Assembly (NCBI GenBank): GCA_031841125.1
Contig: CM063110.1
Coordinates: forward strand, 14,875,626-14,939,625
Source: Acanthococcus lagerstroemiae
Lineage: Eukaryota; Arthropoda; Insecta; Hemiptera; Eriococcidae
DNA length: 64,000 nt
Reading direction: 5' to 3'
A program made the position numbers and the translations under genes. The notes under the pieces are model-generated. The model did not search any database and was not told the origin of the DNA. It worked only from the letters and a program-made list of their open reading frames with translations. This document shows positions 35,175 through 46,385 of the stretch, piece by piece. The first letter of the stretch is position 1. Each line of letters starts with the position of its first letter.

Positions 35175-37238
35175 CAGTAAAACTTGTCCAAAACGGAACC
35201 GGTACAAAAAGGAAATATGTCTAAAAAGGAAAATGATGATTCTCCCTGCAGCTTTTATTGGACTTCCGTATAAAATTTTTTTCCCGAGACGGAATCTGTC
35301 TAACGCGGAAACGGACAAGAAAAATATACCTAAAAAGGAAAAACCCAAATCTATCTCTTGATTTTTGATAAAGAGTCTCTTTATCAAGTGATATTCAGTC
35401 TCGATTGTTACGTTAGTTTGGCTTGTTTCGTGCGTGCATAATGTCTTCTAAAATGGCCAAAAAAATACGTTAACTTGAATGAAAGAGTAAAAATTATAGA
35501 ATTATACGAGAAAGAAAAAATCACCGCTAAAGAATTAATTGTTCGGTTTAAATGCGGAAAAACACAAATTTAAAATAAAGAAAAAATTATGAGCGAATGG
35601 CTCATAGACAATGGCAATCGTCGCAGGAAACTCAAAACTACAGGTACAATTTTTTTTCTAAATTTACTCACGATTCACATTAGAACTTTGGAATTGAAAA
35701 TTTATTTGTAATGACAGGCAATGAAAAAATTAACGAAGCGGTTTGGGAATGGTTCGTTGCCACTCGAGCTAAGAATGTACCGATCTCAGGACCCATATTA
35801 CAAGCCCAAGCATTAGAAGTTGCTAAATTCCTCGGTATCACAACTTTTAAAGCTTCTTTAGGCTGGTTGGAAAGTTTCAAATCGCGACATGCCATTGTCT
35901 GGAACCAGGTTTGTGGAGAGGCGAAGGACACAGACCAGACTGTCGTATCAGACTGGAAATAAAAACTTGAATCTCTAACCGAAGGATACGACCAAAAAGA
36001 CATTTTCAACGGAGACGAATCTGGTTCATTTTTTCGTGCATTTCCTAGTAAGACCTTGGCTTTGAAAGGTGAAAAATGTGTGGGTGGTAAAATATCGAAG
36101 GAAAGGTTAACAGTATTTCTCTGTGGCAATTTAGCTGGTGAAATGGAGAGGCCTTTAGTTATCGGAAAAGCAAAGCGACCTTGTTGCTTCAAGAAATTAC
36201 GTATTGACTCTCTTCCAGTCACATGGAAGAGTAACAAGAAGGCGTGGATGACTACTTCCCTGATGGAGGAGTGGCTGATGAATTTTAATGCTCGGATGGT
36301 CAGTCAAAAACGAAAAGTGCTACTTTTCCTTGATAATGCCACTTGCCACCCACACATAAAGCTTTCAAATGTAAAGCTTTTTTTTTTCCGCCCAACAGTA
36401 CAAGTGTAACGCAGCCTATGGACCAGGGAGTTATATACACTTTTAAAAGTCACTATCGGCATTCCTTGCTCACTGCTTTTCTTTCCAAAATTGAATGTTA
36501 TGAGAGCATCTCTGAAATGGCCAAAGAAATAACTGTTCTAGACGCAATTTATTGGATTTCTGCGGCTGTAAGACAAATTCGACCAGATACAGTCCAAAAA
36601 TGTTTTATAAAGGCTGGATTCCCTAATGGTTTTTGTATACCTACGACTACAAGCTTGTCTGATACAATGGATGAAGTTATTCAACAATTATGTAATCTGC
36701 ACGAGCTCCCCTGCAATGTTGATTTATATGTCCGAATTGACGAAGAACCTTCTACTGAGTACTCTTTCGATAGTGCCACCGAGTTTCTCCATTTGGAGGA
36801 ATCCGATGATGAACCTGATGAGAATATGGAACCTGATATCGAGCCTGAAATTCCAACAATACAGACCTATCGTGAAGCAATCACTTCCGTACAGAATTTC
36901 ATTCAATTTTCAGCTCATGCAGATTCCCCTCGATTAATGGATTTATTTCAAGTGGGCTGAAAAGAAACATTCAGCCAACGTTATTAGATTTTTGGAAAAA
37001 ATAATTTTTTTTTTTTTCTTCAGGACAAATGTGTTTTTATTCACCATGATCAAGTAACGTTCTGATTTACTTTCCTGTATGGTATGTAATGTAGGCATGC
37101 ACATTACTACACAAGAAAGAATTTTCCTTCTTATGCAAGATTTTTTTTCAAAACGGAATTTTTCGTTTTAGACAAGTTTCGGACAAGACGGAAAATTTTG
37201 CTTCTCCCATGCGTTTCCGTTTTGGACAGGGTTTACTG
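35175..37238 (+). mobile_element. pogo/Tigger-type DNA transposon, 2,064 bp, complete ends
   Basis: The left end starts CAGTAAAACTTGTCCAAAA and the right end, on the other strand, CAGTAAACCCTGTCCAAAA. TA flanks both sides (35173-35174 and 37239-37240), the Tc1/mariner/pogo target duplication. Further GACAAG/ACGGAA words lie just inside both ends, as subterminal repeats. The single transposase gene in between is on the plus strand. The well-preserved ends, against at least four coding lesions, suggest the element was inactive or mobilised in trans. It lies 94 bp upstream (minus sense) of the exon of the small membrane-protein gene. Confidence 0.92.
35441..36960 (+). pseudogene. pogo/Tigger transposase, DDD type, broken
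   Basis: The ATG at 35441 begins the first exon. After an A run at 35459-35465 the family-like frame continues one phase over, giving the N-terminal centromere-protein-B-like helix-turn-helix (VKIIELYEKEKITAKELIVR), then a stop at 35571-35573. A 74-bp GT-AG intron fits at 35644-35717 and joins frames exactly. Exon 2 gives the second DNA-binding domain, then a stop at 35960-35962. The DDE/D domain follows, with its first Asp in NGDESG (codon 36014), second in FLDNATCH (36332) and third in PMDQGV (36421). The second-to-third spacing is about 29 residues, as usual for pogo/Tigger. A T run at 36378-36387 shifts the frame between the last two. The C-terminus is acidic and ends at 36960. The lesions make it non-functional as read. 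Confidence 0.9.
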
Positions 37239-37240
37239 TA

Positions 37241-38212
37241 ATTCCATTTCCTGTGGCATTGGGGCTTTGTCTGTCTGAGCTAGCGGGTGTCTCAGTCTGG
37301 CTTGGAAGATATGAATTTCCAAATTCGGCCATAAAAATATGAGTGCAGTTTTTTTTTTTTTTAAATTTTATTTTACTGGGAGATTGAAATATTACTATGT
37401 TGTCTCAAACTGCTCCATGGTGAAGCGGTCGCTCCTGAGGCTGCTTTCAGTGAAAATTTTGGTTAGATGATGGAAACAGAGAGGAAAGGCTGGTATGCGA
37501 ATGTGAAATCACTAGTTCGCCTGTCAACACGTGACGGCTTAATTTTTTGAGACAATCGGTTACCCAACATACAGTGAGTCACAGGAAAATGGGTGCATAA
37601 CTTGCCAGCAATAATATGTGGACGCCCACAAGAAAAGGGACATAGTTGTCGGTATGGAGTTAAAATAAACTGGGGAGAAAATTACCTTCCCAACAGGCCC
37701 TTGTCGAATCTGCTAGATGAATAACTTAACGGAGGAGAGGAATTCAAATGTTGAGTACTCAAAAAACTCATGTTACAGAAATGAGGTTTAAAGTTTTCCG
37801 AAGTAAAAATGCAAATTTTGGGAACAATGAAGAGCTGAAATGAAACGGGAATAGTTGGAATGGATCAGGCACCATCAAAAACGGGTAACCGCATTGAAAT
37901 GAATCATCTTGATATCTCAGGACCCATGTGAAAAAGTATAGAACGAAATCGACATCTATGTACCTTTTATACAAAAAGTTCAGTTTATTTGTGTGAAAGG
38001 ATAAAAACATCGGGAACGAATCATAAGCGTGTCTGGGCCTTCTGAATAGGATGTGCCAAAAGTTCATATAAGTATGTGGTGGGGCCATGCCTAAAGGAGA
38101 GGGATTTTCTTTCTTTCTCGGCAGTTTCAAATACTTATATATTAGTGAAGGGGAAAAAATTCTAGAAAAAGTAGAGTGTGCCTAAGCACACTCGACACAC
38201 CTGGCAGACACG
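37241..38212. other. No gene recognised; possibly intronic
   Basis: If the small membrane-protein gene extends upstream as proposed, this lies in its intron. A motif of the form ACAACTATGTCCCTTTTC occurs here inverted (about 37620-37645), and a related ACATCTATGTACC lies near 37950; two further copies are at 39.07 and 39.26 kb. The 120-codon minus frame at 37768-38130 has no family resemblance. Confidence 0.3.
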
Positions 38213-38227
38213 CCTATGGAACGAATA

Positions 38228-38671
38228 ATAAATGAATACAGCCTTGAAACCGATGTTTCGGTCCACCCACTGGGACATAGGCCTCCTTGTTCAATTATTT
38301 TTGATCCAAGGGTTATAGTCTAATTCCCCTTGGTGACAAGCCATTACTGGAGAATGGTTATGAAATACTTTTCCTTCTCTATTAGGGGCATGCAACCTGC
38401 GTGGCACACCAAACTAATCAGGTGTTAGTAGTCTATAGGCGTGGCTAACCCAATTGTAGTCTTTTTGACTTCCGGCAGAGCAATGAAATTGAACTCCACC
38501 TCTTGCTACAATTGGTGTGACTTGGTCGGATGTTAAAGTTTTTCATGCTTGTAGTTGTGTTATTTTCTTATTATATTTTAATCTTAAAAATTCGTCTTCC
38601 GTGCTGGGATTCGAACCCGCGTTCCGTAGTTTAGGAGGCAGTGTTCGAATCCACTCGGCCACCAAGCCACT
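38228..38671 (-). mobile_element. tRNA-derived SINE, 444 bp, with 15-bp target-site duplication
   Basis: The minus-strand head carries an A box TGGCCGAGTGG (38651-38661) and a B box GGTTCGAATCC (38607-38617), spaced as in a tRNA gene. The acceptor and T-stem pairings fail, so it is not a functional tRNA. A ~370-bp body and an AT-rich tail follow. CCTATGGAACGAATA abuts both ends (38213-38227 and 38672-38686) and is the target-site duplication. The polymerase III promoter elements are intact. Confidence 0.85.
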
Positions 38672-38686
38672 CCTATGGAACGAATA

Positions 38687-39569
38687 TTAATGAACAAAAT
38701 GAATACTAATGAAGAAAGTGAACAAAACGAAACTCAAATTATAAATGGATCGCTGACTCTGAAATTTAAGTGCCATAAAATGTTATGACATCCTTTATAC
38801 CGTATTAGGCTTCTGATTTTAAAATTTTAGCGCCAAAAAATTATTTCTAGTATCAAAGTTCGCAAATTTATATTATAGTAAATATAATTTCTGAATTCTG
38901 ATCAACTTTTTTATTTTCCATCATTTAAAGAGGGTACAAAGTAGCCTAATTTTTTAACTCCCGTCAGAAGAAATTCAGCTCTGTCTTTAGCATTACTTGA
39001 AAGAAAATCTAGCTCTTTTTGGCACTTTTTTGAAAGAATTATAGCTCCAACAAAATTTGTGATCTGGTAACTCTGGACTCGACATCTATGTCCCTTTTTC
39101 TCGTGACACTTTTTTTGATCTCACGCTAGAACGAAGCTACATACAGCGTTGTGACAAAAACCATAAGGAAGTTTACAAGTTTTCCTATTAGAATCAGTCA
39201 TAATCTCAAAATTGATTTTTTCACTAATTTTTACAAAATTGGCTGTAGCGCCAAAACTGCGATCGACAACTATATCCCTTTTCTCGTGGACGTCCACGTA
39301 TAATATGTAGTGGATACAAAGACTAAGCAACAATTAACTGATCAGAATTGAGGCAAAGACCCACCATATGAAACAACGGATCTGCCTAAACTGTTGGTCA
39401 CCGTTATTTGAGTAAAAGGCGGAAAACTGAACTCTCTTTCGGACCTAGACGCTACAATTCAACTCACTGTAAGAATGAATACCGTAAGCTACTATCCTTC
39501 ATTTCTCCTAATTGTACCAAGTTCGGTGTTTTTTGTGTTTTTTTTTTAATTTTTAAGGATTTTGGGTTT
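38687..39569. other. No gene recognised; recurring CTATGTCCC motif
   Basis: CGACATCTATGTCCCTTTT at about 39070 and CGACAACTATATCCCTTTT at about 39262 are direct copies, each followed by CTCGTG. They match motifs at 37.6 (inverted) and 37.95 kb. They might be element ends, but I cannot close the elements. Confidence 0.35.
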
Positions 39570-39940
39570 TTGAAGCTTGTGTTTTCAGTTTAGATTTGGA
39601 TTATGTAAATTCCGGATTTGGGCCTAGGCTGATCAGTTTCTCAAGTTTGGGCTTTTTGTTTTGCTACTTTTCCCTTCGCATCAGGTTCTTTGGGTTCCGG
39701 TTCGGTTGTTGATTGGATATTCATACTTCTCTGCAGTATTCAGGTCTAATGAAATGCTGGAGGGTGTCCAGCAAGACTAAAATTCATACATTTTGCTTCT
39801 TAGAAATTGTTCGTGAGGGGGTCTTACATGATTTGGTAACTGAATCACCGAGGGCTGAAGTCTGGCCACTCCAACGCTACTTCTCTGACACAGTAACTGT
39901 GTGTTTTACTGCGAGTTGTGCCATGATAACCCTTATTTTC
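39570..39940. repeat. Diverged duplicate of 34363-34680
   Basis: This aligns in order with the sequence upstream of family member 2. On the minus strand it would be the upstream intron or 5' region of the intact member 3, now separated from its exon by the pogo element, the SINE and other sequence. The 76-codon plus-strand frame here is a by-product. Confidence 0.45.
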
Positions 39941-40388
39941 TAATTTTCACGCATTGAAAACGATTTTGTTGACTGACGTAAGTGTCCTGGGAGACTGCCT
40001 TCATCGCCGCCATGGGTACATCTTGAAAGTCAAGATAGTTGATAGAAAACTAATGCGCGATAATCCAACTTCACTACAAAGCTGTTATGCAACCGAGTTG
40101 GCACCTGCCTTGTTGAAACCATAGTTCCACAACTAGCTAAATGCTACGTCCTCGGTGAAAAGCTACAAGCTGCAACTCAATTAGCAATGTCCTCTTTCTG
40201 TGTATCAGACTGCCCTCTCACAGCTCGTTCCTTGTTCGCTTCTAATAGCTTTTTCTTTGAACTTGACGCCCACCCACAGCTACTAATGAAAAGCCAACAA
40301 ACAACAGTTCTTAATTCTTCCGCCGCACCGGTATTGACTTCGCAGAATCCGCCGTAAGTGTATGAAGGAAGAAGGTAATGCGTGTGAC

Positions 40389-40539
40389 CAGTGGCGTTAG
40401 GGGACACGTCCCCCCCAATATTTTTCCATTAAGTTTTAATAAAGGAATATCCTTTTTCATCTACCTCGGTAATAATTCAAGCTAAATTTTCTGTAGTGGA
40501 TTGCCCCCCCCCCATAATGTTGAGCACGCTACGCCTCTG
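40389..40539. mobile_element. 151-bp hAT-like short element
   Basis: The left end is CAGTGGCGTTAGG and the right end, on the other strand, CAGAGGCGTAGCG. The flanks are CGTGTGAC (40381-40388) and TGTGTGAC (40540-40547), an eight-base duplication matching at 7 of 8, which is diagnostic of the hAT superfamily. C runs lie inside both ends. The element is non-coding. Confidence 0.8.
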
Positions 40540-40547
40540 TGTGTGAC

Positions 40548-42070
40548 AAAACAGTTAGTTTAGAGGAATATAGTTTTGGGGAAAACAATTTCTGCAAAAG
40601 AAAAGGAAAACGAATGATGTAACACCTTCAATCTGATTAACCTAAGCTGAGGTTCGTCATGAAGTAAATATTGCCCACATTATGCGAGAAAAATGTTCGG
40701 TATTTCGTGGCAAGTTGTGCCGATCACTCCAAATTGTGCATCGCATGGGATGGTAAGGCTGATCAAGGTGCTCTGTTGTGTTTCAGCTATAGTAATATGT
40801 TTAGTATTTGAGGAGTTGTACTTAAGAGTGATTATTAGTATCCGGGAGTTGGAAAACTTTATCTGAACAAAACTGGAGTGAGTACTACTGTGGGATATAT
40901 TTACGTCTACTTACTACTCTTAGCTTGAACAACGCACTTCAGTGATTTCTTATGCCTTTGACACTCACCAAAAGAGATTCAGCGGGTTTTAAAATGGCAG
41001 CTATAGCTGGTCCGTCCAAGTTGACTACAGGAAAATACGTTCAACGTTTCCTAACACAAATCAACCCAGTCAACAGGTGAAGCACAGAAGCACAGTACAC
41101 GAACAACGAATTACTTCTTAGTCCTTAAAAAAAACTTACTGCGTGAAGAGAATGAACAACAATTGAAAAACTAATCTCTAAAAGAGTTTTGAAATACACG
41201 ATTAAGTTACTTGCAGCTCGAAGTCGAAACTTTGAAAGCTAATCCGAGAAGGCGAACGAAAAGCCGACGAACTTGTTACTATGAGACTTATTGAACAGCA
41301 GAAAAGTCAAGGATAAGGAACCGAATTGAAACCGATAATAAGCCGAGGAGATGCTAGAACACTGCTTAAGTGTATCGTATCGACTCGTCAACTGCCGGAC
41401 ATAAAAAGTTGAGCAACGGTTTTACTGATTAGGTATATTTATTGTGTCAATATTAGTCAGCTCATATACCCTGTGCGCCGAAACCGCACGTCACATTGAT
41501 CAAACATAATTTAAAAAAAAGTTTACGTGAAAGTTAATTATGATTTTATGACTAACTACTCGAATCGAAATACTTGGTAATTTGAAATAGATGTTGTTAC
41601 GTTTGAAGTAGATAGGTCAATATCTTTGAGATTACGCATACGAATGGAAAAACTTTATTATTTTATCTAACGCGCGCTAAAAAAACTGATTTTGGAAATA
41701 TTTCGGATTAATGAGTTAATTCATGTGAATATTATAGATGGAGGGGGAGGGGGGATGGTATGAATATCACAAGTCTTACAACTGACACGAATTTCAGACT
41801 TCAGTTGCTCTGTAGTATTGCACTGTTTTGTTCACACAAAATCAAGTTAATGCTGGTTGAACGTTGACTACAAAAGACTGAGAAAAAAGAAAATCTACTA
41901 AAAATTATCAGCCGTCCGCCTGCTATTCGAAATCTCCAGTTCGTCATGAATTATGAAAAAATGAACTACTCTTTCATACAAATGAAAGGAGAATGCTACT
42001 AAATGTACTACGAGGAACTTACATGTGCCCCCCCCCCTCGTGACTACATAGTACATACAGATTTTAAAGT
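40548..42070. other. No gene recognised
   Basis: The sequence is AT-rich with no frame of note. A G-rich patch at 41742-41756 and a C run at 42030-42038 resemble element debris. Confidence 0.3.
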
Positions 42071-42074
42071 GATG

Positions 42075-42126
42075 CATAGAACAAGTAAAAAATCTCTGAA
42101 GAGGTTGATTTTTTACTTGTTCTATG
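42075..42126. repeat. Perfect 20-bp hairpin
   Basis: CATAGAACAAGTAAAAAATC (42075-42094) pairs exactly with 42107-42126 around a 12-base loop. It is short for a foldback transposon and lacks clear flanking duplications. Confidence 0.75.
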
Positions 42127-43479
42127 ATCTTAAATCTTAAAGAGACTCTTCTTGACTTAAGATCTCTTTTTTTTCTTCAAAATGATCTTTTGATTTGAAT
42201 CCATGATATTTTCCATTTTTCAAATGATTTCAAGAGCACAATCATAACATAAATTACTGGATTCATTTTCTTGCCCATCACGGCCGGAGACTCGTGAAAA
42301 CCCACGAAAACTCCCAAAGAATTTTCTAAATTTATTAAAAGTGAAACTTGTCAATACACAGCTAAATTCGATAACAGAATCTTTGAAACTTGTCGTGAAC
42401 AAACGTGAAATCCCTTGAATTGTTGTCAAGATTCATTGAAAACTTTGTAACTATCTGGGAAGATTAGGGTAAACGATTGCTGAAAACTGGATAAGATTCT
42501 CAGAGTGAATGCCAGCGGTCAAAGGTTTTGGCAGGTGGCTGGCTGCTGAACTTGAAACTAAAATGTACTCCATCAGAATTGTTCTCAGGGGTGGACGTTC
42601 GGCTGCAGTCTTCCCTCCCCCCTCGTTGAAAGAATATCCTTTTTCTAATTGAAAACAAAAATTATTTACCGATTAGTTGTCTGAATTTGCGAAATATTTC
42701 GTGTGAAAGAAAATCCAAGAGTTACGGAAAAAATATTCTTGGAACGTGTACATGACATGGGCCTCGAGACTATAAAATTCTTAATCCGACCGGGTATTCT
42801 ACAATCAGTTGTATCATCGGGGTGATACTGAAGAATTAAGCAGAAAATCGATGTAAATTAAGTCAGCATGTCGGGGATTAGCCCCTCCAGTCCTTGGAAC
42901 TGGTGTGGGGGTGTCCCAACCTTATCCAAGAGATAGATATGTACTCAAGAGTCAAAAAATCCCACCAAACAGCTGAAAAGATTGAGGAGAGCAGGAGGAA
43001 CTTTTTTGCTTGTCGACTGAAATGTACGTAATTTAATCCGAATTTTATCCCATCCCCTCCATCGAAAACTGCATTACTTTGGTTCTGCTGTCCTCTTCCT
43101 CATTACGCCCAGATGCCATTTTTACTTCCTTTTTTTTTTCAAACTAATTTTTACATTTTTCTAAATTGTACCGGTATATTAACTCAGAGTTATGATTATC
43201 CGAATTGTGAATCTGACAGCTTCATCATGTAAGAGGATTTGGGATGGTGTCACAAGCCGGCGTGAATACATTGAGGTGGTAAGGGGGGCTCTTGTCCCAC
43301 TTAGAGAAAATAGTCCTAATCGAAAAGATAAAGTCCGACTTATCAAAAATGCTTCACGAATGGTTAAGTTTGACCGAGTCCCAAACAAGCCTGCTAAATT
43401 CTTAAAAGTTTCAAGAAATTCTCATTTCAAAATTCGTAGCGAACTTCAAAGAAGTCTAAGAGAGTTTCATGCTGTCTTT
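42127..43479. other. No gene recognised
   Basis: Overlapping frames at 43179-43388 (minus) and 43192-43512 (plus) have no motif. AGACTC- and AAAGTCT-type words become frequent toward the right, leading into the degenerate array. Confidence 0.3.
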
Positions 43480-43840
43480 CAAAAAATATTTCGAGAGTCA
43501 CACGTACGTTGAAAAGTTTTGCGGCGTCTTGAGGAACTTAAAAGTTGTGATAAAATCTAAAAAAATCGATGAAAAGTCCAGAAGAATCATAATAGTCTTG
43601 AACATGAGTCTTATATAATCTTAGCAAATATTAAAAAAGCTCGGAAGAGGCATGTAAAGAGCATCGATTTGTTTTAAACAAGCACGGAAGCATTTTATTA
43701 GCCATGATCCACTCTTGAAGAGTTTAAGTGAAATCTGAAAAGTCATAAAAAGTCTTAAATTAATGTTGAACAATTAGTGAGTCTGGAAAAAGAGGCTTTG
43801 AAAGGGTGTTAAGTCTTGGAGAGTCTTAGCTGAGCGTCTT
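43480..43840. repeat. Degenerate AAGTCTT/GAGTCTT array
   Basis: AAAGTC, GAGTCTT and AAGTCTTG words recur over ~350 bp without a fixed period. This is the reverse-complement counterpart of the array at 13610-13960. Scattered members also appear near 46880-46980. Confidence 0.4.
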
Positions 43841-44444
43841 ATTTTATATAAAATCTTGTGCCCTCTGTTGTCAGTTCAATTTTTTTCAGAAATATCAAAT
43901 TTTTCTCTCTTAACTGAAACATTTATTGCGTATCGAGTAATAACACTCACATCTTATTTCACTTTTGTGTAAAAAGTTGTACCTTCTACTGTAATTTCAA
44001 TTTTTCCCAAAATGGCACATCTTCTCCTTGAGCTGAAAAATCTCTGTTCAAATTTGAAAACATAAAGTGAGGGATGGATAAATATTGTATCCAGTAATAA
44101 GATACCTATTTTATTTTTTATATCACGTCTTGAGCCTTCTATTGAACTCTCAGTTGTCCCAAAAATGCAACATAATATTTGAAAAAATTGAGGGTCTGGT
44201 AGAATACTTGCGAACTTCGATAAAAATTAAATAAAATATGGGTTCGGGTATTATTGCCTAGAACCTGCCTTTTTTCCTATTGGGTTCCAAAATTCGAACT
44301 TCAACATTTTGACCTGCAGAGAAAGTTATGGTTAAAAAAATTGAAAGTTCGGTGGGGACACAAACTTGATATAAAAAATTAAATGTGGTGGTGCAGGGAA
44401 TAATGTATTACTTTTTCGATGTATATTCATGAATGCTGGCATTT

Positions 44445-45125
44445 TATTTATTTATTCGTATTTATTTCACCATAATATAGGTGTGCATACAATTCTGTTT
44501 ATATATTAGAAAAAAAAAATATATATATATATATAAATAATAAAAAGGAATTTGGTGCGCTTCTGCGTTTCCTCTAACTGAGGCCGATTCCCTCCATCTC
44601 TTGCCCTACTGTGCACACCGCCCATTTTAGGGCAAATGCCTCCCCACTCCCCTCCATTTTCCCATATCAGCGGTATGCCTTCTCCACTTATGGCCCATCA
44701 TTTTGGTTATTTCGTCCTTCCACAGGGTGAGAGGTCTCTTCCTTCTCCTTTTCCTATCATACGGGATCCATCCCTCCTCCTTTTTTCCCGATCTTTCGTC
44801 CCCTGTCGCCAAATGTGATCCGCGTATTTCCACTTGCTTTTCTTTACAAAAGAACAATGTCCTTCATTTTTGTTTTTGCCCTAATATTTATATTTTGAAT
44901 TTTGTTTGCAAGCCTGATATTGAGCCTACTTCTTTCCATCGCTCTTTGGGATACCCTTGGTCTTTCTACGTTTGATTTTGTAAGGGCCCACGTCTGGGCT
45001 CCGTAAGTCAAAGAGGGTAGAATGCAGTTTCTCTATACTGCTGTTTTGGTCCGGATATGCAGTCTCCCTTTGAAGGTATCTTTCAACGTCCAGTAGTTGT
45101 TCCAGCCACTTCTTATGCATGTACT
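44445..45125 (-). mobile_element. RTE-type LINE, 3' end of the ORF2 region and tail
   Basis: On the minus strand, in shifting frames, the sequence encodes NCILPSLTYGAQTWALTKS at about 45030, then RVSQRAMERS, and further on KMMGHKWRRHTADMGKWRGV at about 44660. These are the conserved C-terminal blocks of RTE/BovB-like reverse transcriptases ('LPVLTYGSQTWALT', 'RVTQRAMERS', 'W-R-D-I...A-G-x-W-R-A-x-D-R-x-W'). At least one frameshift separates them. Past the stop comes an (AT)n run (44518-44536) and an AATAAATAAATAAA tail near 44445-44470. The 5' part is missing, as usual for truncated LINE insertions. Confidence 0.75.
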
Positions 45126-45136
45126 AGATAAAATTG

Positions 45137-45340
45137 CTGACAAAGTGAGACCTTGCGGAGCTCTCTCGCTCCTAAATTCGTCGAGATATGGCTGTTTAAA
45201 GTTGAGATATCAAAAAAACTGATTTTGAGAAAAATGCAATTTAAGAAGAGGTACGAAAAAAAGGAAACATTACAAATTCAAAGTGGTATATCTCTAAGTC
45301 AAATAAAGGTAGAGAGCTCCACAAAGTCTCATTTTGTCAG
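45137..45340. mobile_element. 204-bp foldback/short inverted-repeat element
   Basis: The left arm starts CTGACAAAGTGAGACCTTGC and runs to a GAGCTCTCT word. The right arm is its inverse with a few mismatches and ends at 45340. The arms are about 30 bp. No target duplication is clear. It lies between the LINE 3' end and the Helitron helicase relic. Confidence 0.65.
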
Positions 45341-45552
45341 AAATCTATATATTTAAAATATTTTTGATAAACTGGGTTCTATGAAGTTCAACACCTATAT
45401 CTCAGGCCCTAATTATCTCACAATGCTGGTTAAGGTCTTAAAACACTCGGTGAATCAAGCTCCTTATGAATCTTTTTTGATCACTCAAATCCGTTCAGTC
45501 TGAAGAGAGTTATGAGGTAACAACCAACTCAACCTCACTGCTCACACGCATT

Positions 45553-46385
45553 TCTCCCACTCCGGAAGCAGGAGGAAAAGAGTTCTCAGAATTTTTGCTG
45601 CAGATTGGTAATAGTACTTTCCCTCATTCTGGCTCTGAAAATGGGGGCATTATAGAATTACCTGCAAGCATAATTTCTCAGGACCTTATATATATAAGAG
45701 ATGTCTATGGTGAAAAGTTTGATACTCCAAAGGATGTCTTGAAATTTTCTAATGTTGCAATTCTGGCACCAAAGAATGATCATTGTCAGAAGATCAACGA
45801 CAAGATTTTGGACTTGATTCCTGGAGAAGCCAAAACCTACACAAGCGTGAATAGACGATCAGTGAAAATGACAGTGAAATCCTGCAATTCCCCGTTGAAT
45901 TTCTATATAGTCTGGAGTTGACAGGCTTACCACCAAATAAATTACACTTAAAAGTTGGTGCGATTGTTATGTTGCTACGTAATATGAATGTGGCGCTTGG
46001 ACTGCTGAATGGGACACGACTAATTGTGAGAAATATGTACACGAATGAACTGGATCTGGAAATAATAACTGGGGTGGAGTGCGGTCGAAGGATATTACTC
46101 CCAAGAGTGGACCTGTCACCAGCGGATTCCACCTTGCCTTTTTCATTCAAAAGGAGACGATTTCCAATAAAGGTAGCCTTTTGTATGACGATCAATAAGG
46201 CCCAGGGACAGACGCTGGATAAGGTTGGGATATATGTACCCGAGTATGTCTTCAGGCATGGACAATTATACGTAGCTCTGTCGCGGACAACTTCGTTTAA
46301 TAATTCAAAATCTAAGTACAACCTGGAAGCTATAAAACTGCAAATGTGGTGTGGAGGGAGGTCCTGTAATATGATAACTTTATAA
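45553..46385 (+). pseudogene. Helitron-type PIF1 helicase, C-terminal fragment
   Basis: Frame 1 (45553 to about 45855) reads PEAGGKEFSEFLLQIG, then VAILAPKNDHCQKINDKIL and PGEAKTY, the PIF1-helicase segment after motif III in Helitron RepHel proteins. The family-like frame then continues one phase over ([20 protein letters not shown]), and stays open to 46385 with [40 protein letters not shown] (the conserved PIF1 motif V region) and [11 protein letters not shown] (motif VI). One frameshift near 45850-45870 breaks it. Walker A, Walker B and the Rep HUH nuclease domain are absent. It is a relic, and I see no Helitron 3' hairpin with CTRR downstream. The PIF1 relationship is strong; Helitron origin rather than a cellular PIF1 is inferred from the wording of these blocks. 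Confidence 0.85.

Noticed and set aside
35680..36237. 185-codon minus-strand frame
   Set aside because: It is the antisense shadow of the pogo/Tigger transposase.
38601..38671. Functional tRNA gene
   Set aside because: The A and B boxes are present but the acceptor stem and outer T-stem positions do not pair, and a SINE body with target duplication follows.
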